Origin: Parapedobacter sp037190485
Lineage (GTDB): Bacteria; Bacteroidota; Bacteroidia; Sphingobacteriales; Sphingobacteriaceae
Reading direction: 5' to 3'
Assembly: GCA_037190485.1 (NCBI GenBank)
Contig: JBBCJB010000016.1
Span: 184,629-248,628 of the forward strand
DNA: 64,000 bases
Positions within the stretch are counted from its first letter, which is position 1, and the number at the start of each line of letters is the position of its first letter. The position numbers and the translations under genes were made by a program. Below are positions 54,692 to 62,219 of the stretch, piece by piece. Below the pieces are notes generated by a model that was given only the letters and a program-made list of their open reading frames with translations, was not told where the DNA came from and did not search any database.

Positions 54692-55264
54692 GTGGACGGG
54701 AAAGACGAGGCGCAAAAAGCTGATATTTTCGATGGTAGGGCAGTCCTTACACCCGAACTTGAAGAGCGGCTCTATAGGCAATATTGGGGCAAGCTGATGG
54801 GGGTGGCTCGTCGGTACATACCGGATAGGGACGTGGCCAGGGAAGTCGTGAACGATAGCTTCATCAAAGCCTTCGCCAATCTGTCGGGCTTTCGTGGTCA
54901 GGGTGCGGAGAAGCCGATCGTTTTGCAGGCGTGGTTGATTCGCATCACGGTCAATACCGCGATAGATCGATTGCGAACGCAACGCACGTCGCCTCACATG
55001 GCTTCCATCGACGGGTTGGAGAACCACCCCGCGGTTGAAATGGAAGACACGTTGCACGTCGATGATATCCTTGGTCTCCTGCAGCAGTTGCCTGCCTTGC
55101 ACCGGGTCGTCTTCAACCTGTATGAGCTCGAAGGGTATTCGCACGAGGAAATCAGCAAGCGGTTGGCGATTCCGACCAGTTCGAGCCGCGTATACTTAAC
55201 CAAGGCGAAACAGCGGCTTCGAGCGTTGTATAGGAATTATTTCGAGGGGAGGCGCGATGGATAA
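54692..55264 (+). CDS. ECF RNA polymerase sigma factor paired with barrel-type anti-sigma
   Basis: The 190-residue protein has region 2 (LYRQYWGKLMGVARRYIPDRDVAREVVNDSFIKAFANL) and region 4 (about residues 130-180: LLQQLPALHRVVFNLYELEGYSHEEISKRLAIPTSSSRVYLTKAKQRLR). The only start in the open frame is GTG 54692; there is an in-frame stop at 54671-54673. Its end overlaps the next gene (start 55257) by eight bases, pointing to translational coupling with its presumed anti-sigma. Confidence 0.88.
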   Translation: MDGKDEAQKADIFDGRAVLTPELEERLYRQYWGKLMGVARRYIPDRDVAREVVNDSFIKAFANLSGFRGQGAEKPIVLQAWLIRITVNTAIDRLRTQRTSPHMASIDGLENHPAVEMEDTLHVDDILGLLQQLPALHRVVFNLYELEGYSHEEISKRLAIPTSSSRVYLTKAKQRLRALYRNYFEGRRDG

Positions 55265-56450
55265 GCGACCAAGGAAGGAATTGATAGACGGACTCAAAGA
55301 AATCCTGAGGGATTTCGAGGAGCCGTACGATCATCGGGAGTGGTCGCGCTTCCAGCGGCAACGGCAGGGAAAAAGACGGGGGCCGATCCCATTGTTCCTC
55401 AAGTTATCCGGTATTGCGGCCTCCTTGTTCCTGATGGTCTATGCGTCGGTCAAATTACTGCCGTTATTGGACGGGCTTGACAAATCGGGCCGTGAAGTGC
55501 CGAACGTGGCGGCATCCAGCCCGGCACCAGCAGCACCTCAACGGCTCCCTGACAATGCTCGGCCCGTCGATACCGGGACCCATGTCGGCGACCTTCGACC
55601 GGCCGACGAACCGGGGAAGGGGTCGGCTCCCATCGAAACATTGCGCTCGGCGGCGCCAAGCAACGAAATCGAAACCATGTCGGCAGCCGAGCCCGTCGCG
55701 ATCGCCCCGGTAGCGGTATCGCGTCAGCAAATGGCAACGCTGCGTGGCGAGCAGCTGCCCCATACCGTCGTCTCGACGCCACTTGGCAAACAGGTGGGCC
55801 GCGCGGCGCTCCCGCGATCGCGACTGCAGCCATTGTTCATTGACAAGGAGGCTTTCGGCGACATTCAAGTTGGATTCCAGGTCAACCCGGCGCTTACGGA
55901 CAAGGGTTTTTCAATCGGCGGTGGCGTATCCGCCAAAATTGCCATGACCAAACGCATCGCCGCAGAGATCGGAGCCAACTACTCAACGATGACGGTGGGG
56001 ATGGATACAGCGATCGAAGGCCCGATTAGGGAAGCCGACTACGTCGTCGGCATCCGGAATTCGTTGGGGACGGTGGCCATCCCCATCGCGTTGCACTATG
56101 CGATTACGGATCATTTTTCAGCTTCGCTGGGGCTGGTGCCTTTCAAGGTGGTCAGCGACCAACGAACCGAAATACGTGAATCGTACAGGTGGGGGCGGGG
56201 CAATGTCGCTTCGGGCGACACCGCACTTCGGCTGGTGGGCCAACGCCTCACGTCCAGGCGGCCGGACTCGCTCTATCATGGAAATACCTATTGGGGCTTC
56301 GTGCATGTGACCGGACAGCTTAGCCCGGCATTGCTGAAAAGGCAGGGCATTGTCGTGGCGCCTTTTTTGGCCATACCGGTCGGTGGGCTGCGCGACGACC
56401 GGTATCGGTGGCTTCACGGTGGCCTATCCTTCCGGATGTACCTGCGGTAG
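55257..56450 (+). CDS. Anti-sigma-like inner-membrane protein with C-terminal outer-membrane-barrel domain
   Basis: The 397-residue protein has three parts: a cytoplasmic N-terminus (residues 1-44, ILRDFEEPYDHREWSRFQRQRQ, typical of anti-sigma sequences next to ECF genes), one membrane helix (about 45-68, LFLKLSGIAASLFLMVYASV), a Pro/Ala-rich linker (70-175) and a C-terminal region (about 200-397) with beta strands such as VGFQVNPALTDKGFSIGGGVSAKIAMTKRIAAEIGANYS and YAITDHFSASLGLVPFKV, ending GGLSFRMYLR. The last part looks like an outer-membrane beta-barrel fold. No cysteine-rich zinc motif is visible. Confidence 0.72.
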   Translation: MDKRPRKELIDGLKEILRDFEEPYDHREWSRFQRQRQGKRRGPIPLFLKLSGIAASLFLMVYASVKLLPLLDGLDKSGREVPNVAASSPAPAAPQRLPDNARPVDTGTHVGDLRPADEPGKGSAPIETLRSAAPSNEIETMSAAEPVAIAPVAVSRQQMATLRGEQLPHTVVSTPLGKQVGRAALPRSRLQPLFIDKEAFGDIQVGFQVNPALTDKGFSIGGGVSAKIAMTKRIAAEIGANYSTMTVGMDTAIEGPIREADYVVGIRNSLGTVAIPIALHYAITDHFSASLGLVPFKVVSDQRTEIRESYRWGRGNVASGDTALRLVGQRLTSRRPDSLYHGNTYWGFVHVTGQLSPALLKRQGIVVAPFLAIPVGGLRDDRYRWLHGGLSFRMYLR

Positions 56451-56467
56451 CTGGCTGCGTGAGCCGC

Positions 56468-57346
56468 TTAGGCCGATTCTAGCTCCAGCGCGCGCCGGTA
56501 CTCGCTCGGCGACATGCCTTTCAGCCGCTTGAACTGCCGGTTGAAATTGGCGAGGTTGTTGAAGCCGCACGTATAGGCAATCGTCACGACGTTCTCGTCG
56601 CTATCGGCCAACAGCTTGCATACGTGCCCGATGCGGATGGTATTGAGGTATTCCACGAATGTCATCCGGTAGTGTTCCTTGAAAAAGTTACAGAAGGTGG
56701 TCGTGGCCATGCTGGCTTCCGAAGCCACTTCCCCCAGCGTGATTTCCCGGTGGAAATTGCGGAGGATGTAGTCGGTTATCTTGCCGTACCGGTCTGAATA
56801 GTGCCCTTGCGTGTGTTGCATGTAGCTTGGGCTGGCCAGCGGTGCGTACTCTTGGCTATTTGCCAGGATGTCAAACATCGCGAAGAGCGACGAAAGCCGC
56901 TTCAGGCCGTTTTCACTCACCATCCTATTCATGATCTGGCCCAGCAGGCTTTTGGTCTTTCCCGTGATGACCAACCCCCGTTTAGACAGGTCGAGCACCT
57001 TTTTCAACGGCTCCAGCTCAGGCAGGCCAAGGAAATTCTCGCCAAGGAAATCCGCGATGAAGTGCACAACGACCGCATCCGCCGGCTCTTTGGCTTGCCC
57101 TTGCACGTACGTGGCATCATTAACCCACACGTGTGGCAGGGCAGGGCCCATGAACACCAGGTCGCCTTCGTCGAAATGGCCGATGTGGTCGCCCACCATG
57201 CGCCGTCCAGTACTTTGGTTCACCAGCACGAATTCATATTCCGGATGGTAATGCCAAGGACAGGGAAAGTACGTGCCGCGTTCGGTGAAGACAATGAACG
57301 ATTTGTCAAATTCCTTGGGCAAACGGTATTCTACAGCTTTCATCAT
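56468..57346 (-). CDS. AraC-family transcriptional regulator
   Basis: The 292-residue protein has an N-terminal cupin-like ligand domain (WHYHPEYEFVLVNQSTGRRMVGDHIGHFDEGDLVFMGPALPHVW) and a C-terminal AraC DNA-binding domain (about residues 190-290: ITDYILRNFHREITLGEVASEASMATTTFCNFFKEHYRMTFVEYLNTIRIGHVCKLLADSDENVVTIAYTCGF). Such cupin-AraC proteins sense a sugar or aromatic ligand. Its own promoter is at 57368-57398. Downstream of an acyltransferase gene on the same strand. Confidence 0.94.
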   Translation of the reverse strand: MMKAVEYRLPKEFDKSFIVFTERGTYFPCPWHYHPEYEFVLVNQSTGRRMVGDHIGHFDEGDLVFMGPALPHVWVNDATYVQGQAKEPADAVVVHFIADFLGENFLGLPELEPLKKVLDLSKRGLVITGKTKSLLGQIMNRMVSENGLKRLSSLFAMFDILANSQEYAPLASPSYMQHTQGHYSDRYGKITDYILRNFHREITLGEVASEASMATTTFCNFFKEHYRMTFVEYLNTIRIGHVCKLLADSDENVVTIAYTCGFNNLANFNRQFKRLKGMSPSEYRRALELESA

Positions 57347-57367
57347 TTGGCAATTTAGTCAGTGATG

Positions 57368-57398
57368 CTAATTTACGGTATATATCCATGAAATGCAA
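57368..57398 (-). promoter_or_regulatory. Bacteroidota-type promoter for the AraC regulator
   Basis: On the minus strand a TTG (57396-57398) precedes TAAATTAG (57368-57375) by exactly 20 bases; the -7 box differs from TAnnTTTG at one position. The start codon is at 57346. Confidence 0.55.
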
Positions 57399-57452
57399 CG
57401 GACGGCAATAATAATCGTAAAATAGTATCGGTATTGGGAAATATCGTAGCCG

Positions 57453-58499
57453 TCAGTCGGGCCTCGTTTTCAATCCGAATAATGGTCGCAAAAACCAAAC
57501 CCGCCGGATGAGTTCATAGGACGCGAGGCATCCCACGATGGTGAACACCAATACCAGCACGAATTGGATAGGCACCGCGAGGTTTAGCGCGAAAATCAAC
57601 GTCGACCCCCAATACAGAAAGGCCATGTGCACGATATAGACCGGATACGCCGCCTGGCTAAGGTAACGCAAGGCCTCGCCCGGCTGGTTCAGGTAGCGAT
57701 GGCCAAAAGCGAAAATGGCCAGTATCCAACAATTGGACTCGATCGATGACCAGTAGCCGGGCGTCATGGGCTGCAGGTAAACCAGCCGGATGGCAAAAAG
57801 CGTTACGGAGGCGACCAGGAACGGCCAGCGCCAGCGCAGCAGCATCCGCCAAAACGGCGCGCCGCACCATACGAACAGGAAGCCGAAGAAGAAGGCCAGC
57901 AAACCGAGGAAAAAGCCGTGCGCGGTCAAGGCATACAGTTCAAAGGGTTGCGGGCGCACGATGAGCACTTCGGCGATGCCCAGCCCGAAAAGCGGCAGCA
58001 AGGCCAGTGGCGTACGGGAAAGCCTAGCGGCCCACCGGGCCAGCGGCTGGCCTTCCTGCCGTTTCAGGTAATAGCATAGGGGCGAAAGGATAACGACATA
58101 ACAAAAGAGGTTGCCAAGGAACCACAGGTGCGCCGGCCCGGGGGCATAACCCACGTCAAACTGGTAATGACGCTGCCAGCTGTATACATGGATGGGCACG
58201 ATCGCCACGGCACCGAACAAGAACGGAAGCAGTATGCGAAGCGCACGCTCCCGCAACAACCGTTTCCATGTCCTGTTACGGAGCGCAAAGTACACCCCCA
58301 TACCCGATACGAAGAACAGCAAGGGGATTCGCCATACGTTCAGCATGGTCATCGGCAGCCAAAGCGATGGCCAGGGGCGGTCGTTTGCGATGAAACCGAT
58401 CATGATGCCCCAGGGTTGGAAGCCGATTGCCACGTGGTAAACGAGTAGCAGGCCGATGGCGATGACCCGAATCCAATCGATGTCGTATCTGCGCGCCAT
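57453..58499 (-). CDS. Membrane acyltransferase (Acyltransferase_3 family)
   Basis: The 348-residue polytopic protein begins MARRYDIDWIRVIAIGLLLVYHVAIGF, with the catalytic histidine in VYHVAIGF and the FVSGMGVYFALRNR motif; about ten membrane spans. It is of the type seen in OpgC-like and glucan/O-antigen acyltransferases, adding acyl groups to surface polysaccharides. It ends 107 bases before the AraC gene and starts two bases after the ankyrin gene, so the last two may be co-transcribed. Confidence 0.9.
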   Translation of the reverse strand: MARRYDIDWIRVIAIGLLLVYHVAIGFQPWGIMIGFIANDRPWPSLWLPMTMLNVWRIPLLFFVSGMGVYFALRNRTWKRLLRERALRILLPFLFGAVAIVPIHVYSWQRHYQFDVGYAPGPAHLWFLGNLFCYVVILSPLCYYLKRQEGQPLARWAARLSRTPLALLPLFGLGIAEVLIVRPQPFELYALTAHGFFLGLLAFFFGFLFVWCGAPFWRMLLRWRWPFLVASVTLFAIRLVYLQPMTPGYWSSIESNCWILAIFAFGHRYLNQPGEALRYLSQAAYPVYIVHMAFLYWGSTLIFALNLAVPIQFVLVLVFTIVGCLASYELIRRVWFLRPLFGLKTRPD

Positions 58500-58501
58500 G
58501 G

Positions 58502-59095
58502 TTACTTCAGCATTTCGGCTATTTCGGGCCTTACCTTTTCCAGGTACGCATAATCCAGCTTGAGCCCCATCGGTTCCAGCGCCTTGCCCATCATGTCATA
58601 CGATGGTTTGATGTCCTTGAAGGGAACCATCACCGATTCGTAGGCGGTCGCGCCGTATTTATTCTTGATGGCCTTGTTCGCCCCGGCGTCCAGGAGTAGC
58701 CGTACGATTTCCGGTCGTCCGAAAAAGGCCGCGGAGATAAGCGCGGTGGAACCATCGTTGTTTTTGGCATCGACGTCCGCTCCGGCGTCGATCAAGAGCG
58801 TGGCCATGTCGGCCTTGCCGAATACCGCGGCAGAGATCAACGGGCTCGACCCGCCGAAGGGCTCCTTGCTGTCGAGGTCGGTACCGGCGGCGATGTGCGC
58901 ACGCACGGCCTCGCCATCACCGTTGATGACGGCGGTGTGGATGTCTGTTCGCGGTGCCTTTGTCTGTGCATCGCCGGCGGTGCCGCCTGCCCGTGAAGAC
59001 TGGCCGTCGCCGGCGCACGCCGTGGTCAGGGCCATCAACACCATACCTACCCATGCGATCGATGCATTAAATGGCAATTGTTTTTTCCGTTTCAT
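58502..59095 (-). CDS. Ankyrin-repeat lipoprotein
   Basis: The 197-residue product has a lipoprotein signal (ALTTAC, residue about 27), a Gly/Ser/Ala linker and at least three ankyrin repeats: DIHTAVINGDGEAVRAHIAAGTDLD, SPLISAAVFGKADMATLLIDAGADVDAK and TALISAAFFGRPEIVRLLLDAGANKAIK. Ankyrin repeats bind proteins; partner unknown. It is divergent from the AraC-TPR gene (59254) and two bases before the acyltransferase gene. Confidence 0.9.
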   Translation of the reverse strand: MKRKKQLPFNASIAWVGMVLMALTTACAGDGQSSRAGGTAGDAQTKAPRTDIHTAVINGDGEAVRAHIAAGTDLDSKEPFGGSSPLISAAVFGKADMATLLIDAGADVDAKNNDGSTALISAAFFGRPEIVRLLLDAGANKAIKNKYGATAYESVMVPFKDIKPSYDMMGKALEPMGLKLDYAYLEKVRPEIAEMLK

Positions 59096-59215
59096 ATACG
59101 CTTATTGTTTTTTTTACAAAGGTCTGGTCGCGTATCGAGCCAGCGAAGGAGCTATGCGGCGAAATCCATCAACTTTGTCGAAGCGGATAAAAATTATGGC
59201 GCATCCATGCAAAGT

Positions 59216-59227
59216 ATGATGCATCAT
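59216..59227. promoter_or_regulatory. 12-base palindrome ATGATGCATCAT
   Basis: Perfect palindrome in the 158-base divergent region, 14 bases upstream of a TATATTTG box (59242-59249) and 120 bases from the ankyrin-lipoprotein start. Possible operator for the AraC-type regulator. Confidence 0.45.
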
Positions 59228-59253
59228 CTGCCTGCAACCGCTATATTTGTCTC

Positions 59254-61329
59254 ATGGCTGCCTCACATTCCAAGGATGATGATTTCCTTACGCGGGTAAC
59301 CGCCGTGGTGAAGGGAAACCTGGCCAACGAGCGGTTCGGCGTATCCGAATTGGCAGACGAGATGCACATGAGCCGGTCGAACCTGCTTCGCCGCGTCCGG
59401 CAATCGACCAACCGATCCGCGAGCCAATTCATTCGCGAGATTCGCCTCAAGCGCGGCATGGAGTTGCTCGAGCAAACATCCTTGACGGTCTCCGAAGTAT
59501 CCCATCAGGTCGGATTCGGCGGGGCGTCCTATTTCATCAAGTGCTTCCGCGAGTATTATGGCTACCCGCCGGGAGAGGCAGGCAGACGGAAACCCGACGC
59601 CGCCGAACAAGCGGAGGCATCGACGGAGCCGGCTACAGGCCCACCCCCAAACACCGAACCGAGGGGGAGGTGGATGGCGATAGCGGTCTGCGTTGCCATT
59701 GCCGCCGTGGTAACCGTTTACCTGCTGGGCCGTTCGGACACGGCAACCACGCTCGAGAAATCCATCGCCGTGTTGCCCTTCAAAAACGACAGCGACGATT
59801 CGAGCAACGTATACCTGATCAACGGCGTAATGGAAGCCACGTTGAATAACCTGCAAAAGATAAAGGATTTGCGGGTCATCAGCCGCACTTCCTCCGAGAA
59901 ATACCGTGGCACCACCAAATCCATCCCTGAGCTTGCCACCGCGCTCAATGTCCGTTATTGCGTGGAAGGGAGTGGGCAAAAGGTCGGTAACCGGATCCTG
60001 TTGAACATCCAGCTGATCGACGCCCACAGCGACCGCCACCTCTGGGCCAGGCGATACGAGCGCGAAGTGACAGACCTTTTCCAATTGCAACAAGACATCG
60101 CCAAGGATATCGCCAAGGAGGTACGGGCCGTCGTTACGTGGGAAGAAACGAAACGTATCGAAAAGATCCCCACGGATGACATGGTGGCGTACGACCTTTT
60201 GCTCAGGGCTGCCGACTTGCTGCGCCAGGGCGGGAACGCCAATCTGAACGAAGCCATAGCCCTCCTTAAACAGGCAACCGAACAGGATCCTGACTTCGCG
60301 CTGGCGCATGCGTTGACGTCGATAGCCTATTATTACTTGGATGCTTTCCAGCAACAACGGCGGTATGTCGATACCATCGGTATCCATGCCGACAGGGCGT
60401 TGCTTTATGACCCGGCCTCTTCCGAGAGCCTGTTTGCCAAGGGCTTGCATTACGTCAACAAGAAAGAATATGAATCTGCTTTGCCCTACCTCGAAAAAGC
60501 GTTGGATTACAACCCCAACTCGGCGCTGGTGATCCATTTCCTATCGGACTTCTACAATTGGCACGTCCCGAATACGGCCAAATACCTGGAGTACGCGCTC
60601 CAAGGCATCCGGCTTGAACCCACAGCCTACGACAGTGCAACCACCAGTTTCAACTACCTACACCTGAGCAATGCGTTGGTACAGACAGGCTTCATTGACG
60701 AGTCGCTCCGTTATATCGAACAATCGATGGCCTACAACCCAGGCAATGCCTTTGCGCATTGGGTGCACGCGGTGGTGGTGTACGCGAAATATGGGGACTC
60801 CAAGAAGACGGAAAAGTTGCTGCTGGCGCAACTCGCCAAGGATTCCAGCCAGATGCACATCCTGCAAGAACTCGGCAAGTTCTATTTTCACGGCGGAGAC
60901 GACCGGGCAGCATTTCGGTACTACCAGCGATTCATGCGGTTGCGCGATGCACAAGCGCTTGATTTTTTCCGTACCGCCGATTTGGATATGGCCATATTGT
61001 GGTCGCGGAAAGGCGAGGCGGAGAAATCGGAGGCGTGTTTTGCGCGTTTCAAGGCCTTCGCTGACGCCGATGCGTCAATCTACAAAAACATGCACCTTGC
61101 CCTGTATCACGCTTACAAGGGCGATGCATCGAGAACGATTGAACACCTGCGTTTGTTTGCCAAGGAAGACAATTTCCAGTATTGGGTCCTCTTGTTCAAG
61201 GACGATGTGATGGTGGCGCCGTTTGCCAAGCGATCGGATTTTAAACGTGTGATGGGTGAAATCGAAGCCAAGTTTTGGCGTCAGCACGCCGATACCCGCA
61301 AGATGCTCGAAGAGAAGGGGTTGTTGTGA
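59254..61329 (+). CDS. Membrane-anchored AraC-type sensor with TolB/FlgO-like and TPR domains
   Basis: The 691-residue protein has an N-terminal AraC HTH (about residues 22-105: RFGVSELADEMHMSRSNLLRRVRQSTNRSASQFIREIRLKRGMELLEQTSLTVSEVSHQVGFGGASYFIKCF), a Pro/Ala linker, one membrane helix (140-158), a TolB-like domain (about 168-290: SIAVLPFKNDSDDSSNVYLINGVMEATLNNL, HLWARRYERE) and about eight TPRs (305-680). Signal sensed outside could be passed to the DNA-binding domain directly. A TATATTTG box ends at 59249, only five bases from ATG 59254. Confidence 0.92.
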   Translation: MAASHSKDDDFLTRVTAVVKGNLANERFGVSELADEMHMSRSNLLRRVRQSTNRSASQFIREIRLKRGMELLEQTSLTVSEVSHQVGFGGASYFIKCFREYYGYPPGEAGRRKPDAAEQAEASTEPATGPPPNTEPRGRWMAIAVCVAIAAVVTVYLLGRSDTATTLEKSIAVLPFKNDSDDSSNVYLINGVMEATLNNLQKIKDLRVISRTSSEKYRGTTKSIPELATALNVRYCVEGSGQKVGNRILLNIQLIDAHSDRHLWARRYEREVTDLFQLQQDIAKDIAKEVRAVVTWEETKRIEKIPTDDMVAYDLLLRAADLLRQGGNANLNEAIALLKQATEQDPDFALAHALTSIAYYYLDAFQQQRRYVDTIGIHADRALLYDPASSESLFAKGLHYVNKKEYESALPYLEKALDYNPNSALVIHFLSDFYNWHVPNTAKYLEYALQGIRLEPTAYDSATTSFNYLHLSNALVQTGFIDESLRYIEQSMAYNPGNAFAHWVHAVVVYAKYGDSKKTEKLLLAQLAKDSSQMHILQELGKFYFHGGDDRAAFRYYQRFMRLRDAQALDFFRTADLDMAILWSRKGEAEKSEACFARFKAFADADASIYKNMHLALYHAYKGDASRTIEHLRLFAKEDNFQYWVLLFKDDVMVAPFAKRSDFKRVMGEIEAKFWRQHADTRKMLEEKGLL

Positions 61330-61361
61330 TGTTGTGGCGTTTTTTGAGCCATCGCCGACAA

Positions 61362-61396
61362 GGATGCCCAAATTTTTTCAGGGCAATTGTTTTTTG
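61362..61396 (+). terminator. Weak intrinsic terminator of the AraC-TPR gene
   Basis: TGCCC pairs with GGGCA around an A/T-rich loop, followed by a run of six T's. The stem is only five bases, so strength is modest. The T-run also overlaps the -33 region of the next promoter. Confidence 0.45.
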
Positions 61397-61421
61397 GAAT
61401 GGAAATTAATCGTTACCTTTG
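61391..61421 (+). promoter_or_regulatory. Promoter upstream of the terminator hairpin
   Basis: TTTTTG (61391-61396) is followed after 17 bases by TACCTTTG (61414-61421), a perfect TAnnTTTG. A predicted start near 61428 would give an RNA of about 70 bases ending at the terminator (61466-61499). Confidence 0.55.
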
Positions 61422-61427
61422 CCTTAG

Positions 61428-61499
61428 GTTTAGGTTGATAGCCCCTAATCCCATTGGGGCGGATTCCCGTTGTCTTTTCAGATAACGGGTTTCTTTTTT
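61428..61499 (+). ncRNA. Candidate short RNA or attenuated leader
   Basis: Predicted from promoter (61414-61421) to terminator. It holds a first stem GCCCC/GGGGC (61441-61445 with 61456-61460, 10-base loop) and the terminator stem. I could not match it to a known riboswitch or RNA family. Confidence 0.4.
61466..61499 (+). terminator. Intrinsic terminator just ahead of the YiiX-like gene
   Basis: CCCGTTGTC (61466-61474) pairs with GATAACGGG (61481-61489) through nine pairs (one G-T), a 6-base loop, then TTTCTTTTTT (61490-61499). The start codon at 61509 lies ten bases beyond, so transcription must read through to express the gene. Attenuation is a plausible purpose. Confidence 0.75.
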
Positions 61500-61508
61500 C
61501 CGCTTTAT

Positions 61509-62168
61509 ATGGCAAAATTCGTATTCATACTGATCTTTTCGATTTTCCGATACGTGGCCTATCCGCAGGCCGTTCCGTTTCGGGATGTAACGTTTCAACA
61601 GGGAGACCTGTTGTTCGTGGGCGCCAAACGCGAAGATCTCTCCGGCGCCATCAATCGGGTCACCCAACGCCAGGCGCACCTGGCTTTCGATCACGTGGCC
61701 TTGGTGGAGGTGTCTGATGACCGGATCTACCTCATCCATGCCACCGGAGCTAAGGGAACGATCCGGGAGCCGATGCAGGATTATCTCGATCTGCGCCTGC
61801 CTGAGCGGCCAGAGATGGTCGTTTTCAGGTTGAAAGATGACTATCAGCGGTGCATACCGGGAGCTATCGACGAAGCGAAAAAATGGCTTGGAAAGCCGTA
61901 TAATTGGTCGTATGTGTTGAACGATACGTCCATCTATTGTTCGGATTTGGTGGAGCGGGCTTTCCGGCCCTGCAACCTGTTCGATCTGGAACCCATGACC
62001 TTCAAGAATCCCGCAACCAACGCATACGATGCGTATTGGATCCTGTATTACGACCGGCTTGGCATACCGGTGCCAGAGGGCCAGCTTGGTTGCAACCCCA
62101 ATGGATTGGCCGCCAGCGAAAAGTTGATGCTCGTGGGGCGCATTGCCCTTGCGGCGGACAGGGATTAG
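61509..62168 (+). CDS. YiiX/YebB-like (NlpC/P60-type) cysteine hydrolase
   Basis: Start ATG 61509 gives MAKFVFILIFSIFRYVAYPQA, a signal-like hydrophobic N-terminus; a TTG at 61470 lies inside the terminator hairpin and is rejected. The 219-residue protein has the permuted NlpC/P60 core with H62 in AFDHVALVEV and C144 in SIYCSDLVERAF. Such YiiX-like enzymes hydrolyse amides or acyl groups; the substrate here is unknown. Expression may be controlled through the terminator. Confidence 0.85.
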   Translation: MAKFVFILIFSIFRYVAYPQAVPFRDVTFQQGDLLFVGAKREDLSGAINRVTQRQAHLAFDHVALVEVSDDRIYLIHATGAKGTIREPMQDYLDLRLPERPEMVVFRLKDDYQRCIPGAIDEAKKWLGKPYNWSYVLNDTSIYCSDLVERAFRPCNLFDLEPMTFKNPATNAYDAYWILYYDRLGIPVPEGQLGCNPNGLAASEKLMLVGRIALAADRD

Positions 62169-62194
62169 CATTACCACCTGCTTCAAAAAAACAG

Positions 62195-62202
62195 TATATT
62201 CG
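62195..62202 (+). promoter_or_regulatory. -7-like box (TATATTCG) of the Tat oxidoreductase gene
   Basis: One mismatch from TAnnTTTG, 17 bases ahead of ATG 62220. No -33 TTG seen, so confidence is low. Confidence 0.3.
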
Positions 62203-62219
62203 CAAAAAACCAATTGCTT

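Noticed and set aside
61470..61508. TTG start for the YiiX-like gene
   Set aside because: Falls inside the terminator stem; ATG 61509 gives a clean hydrophobic N-terminus.
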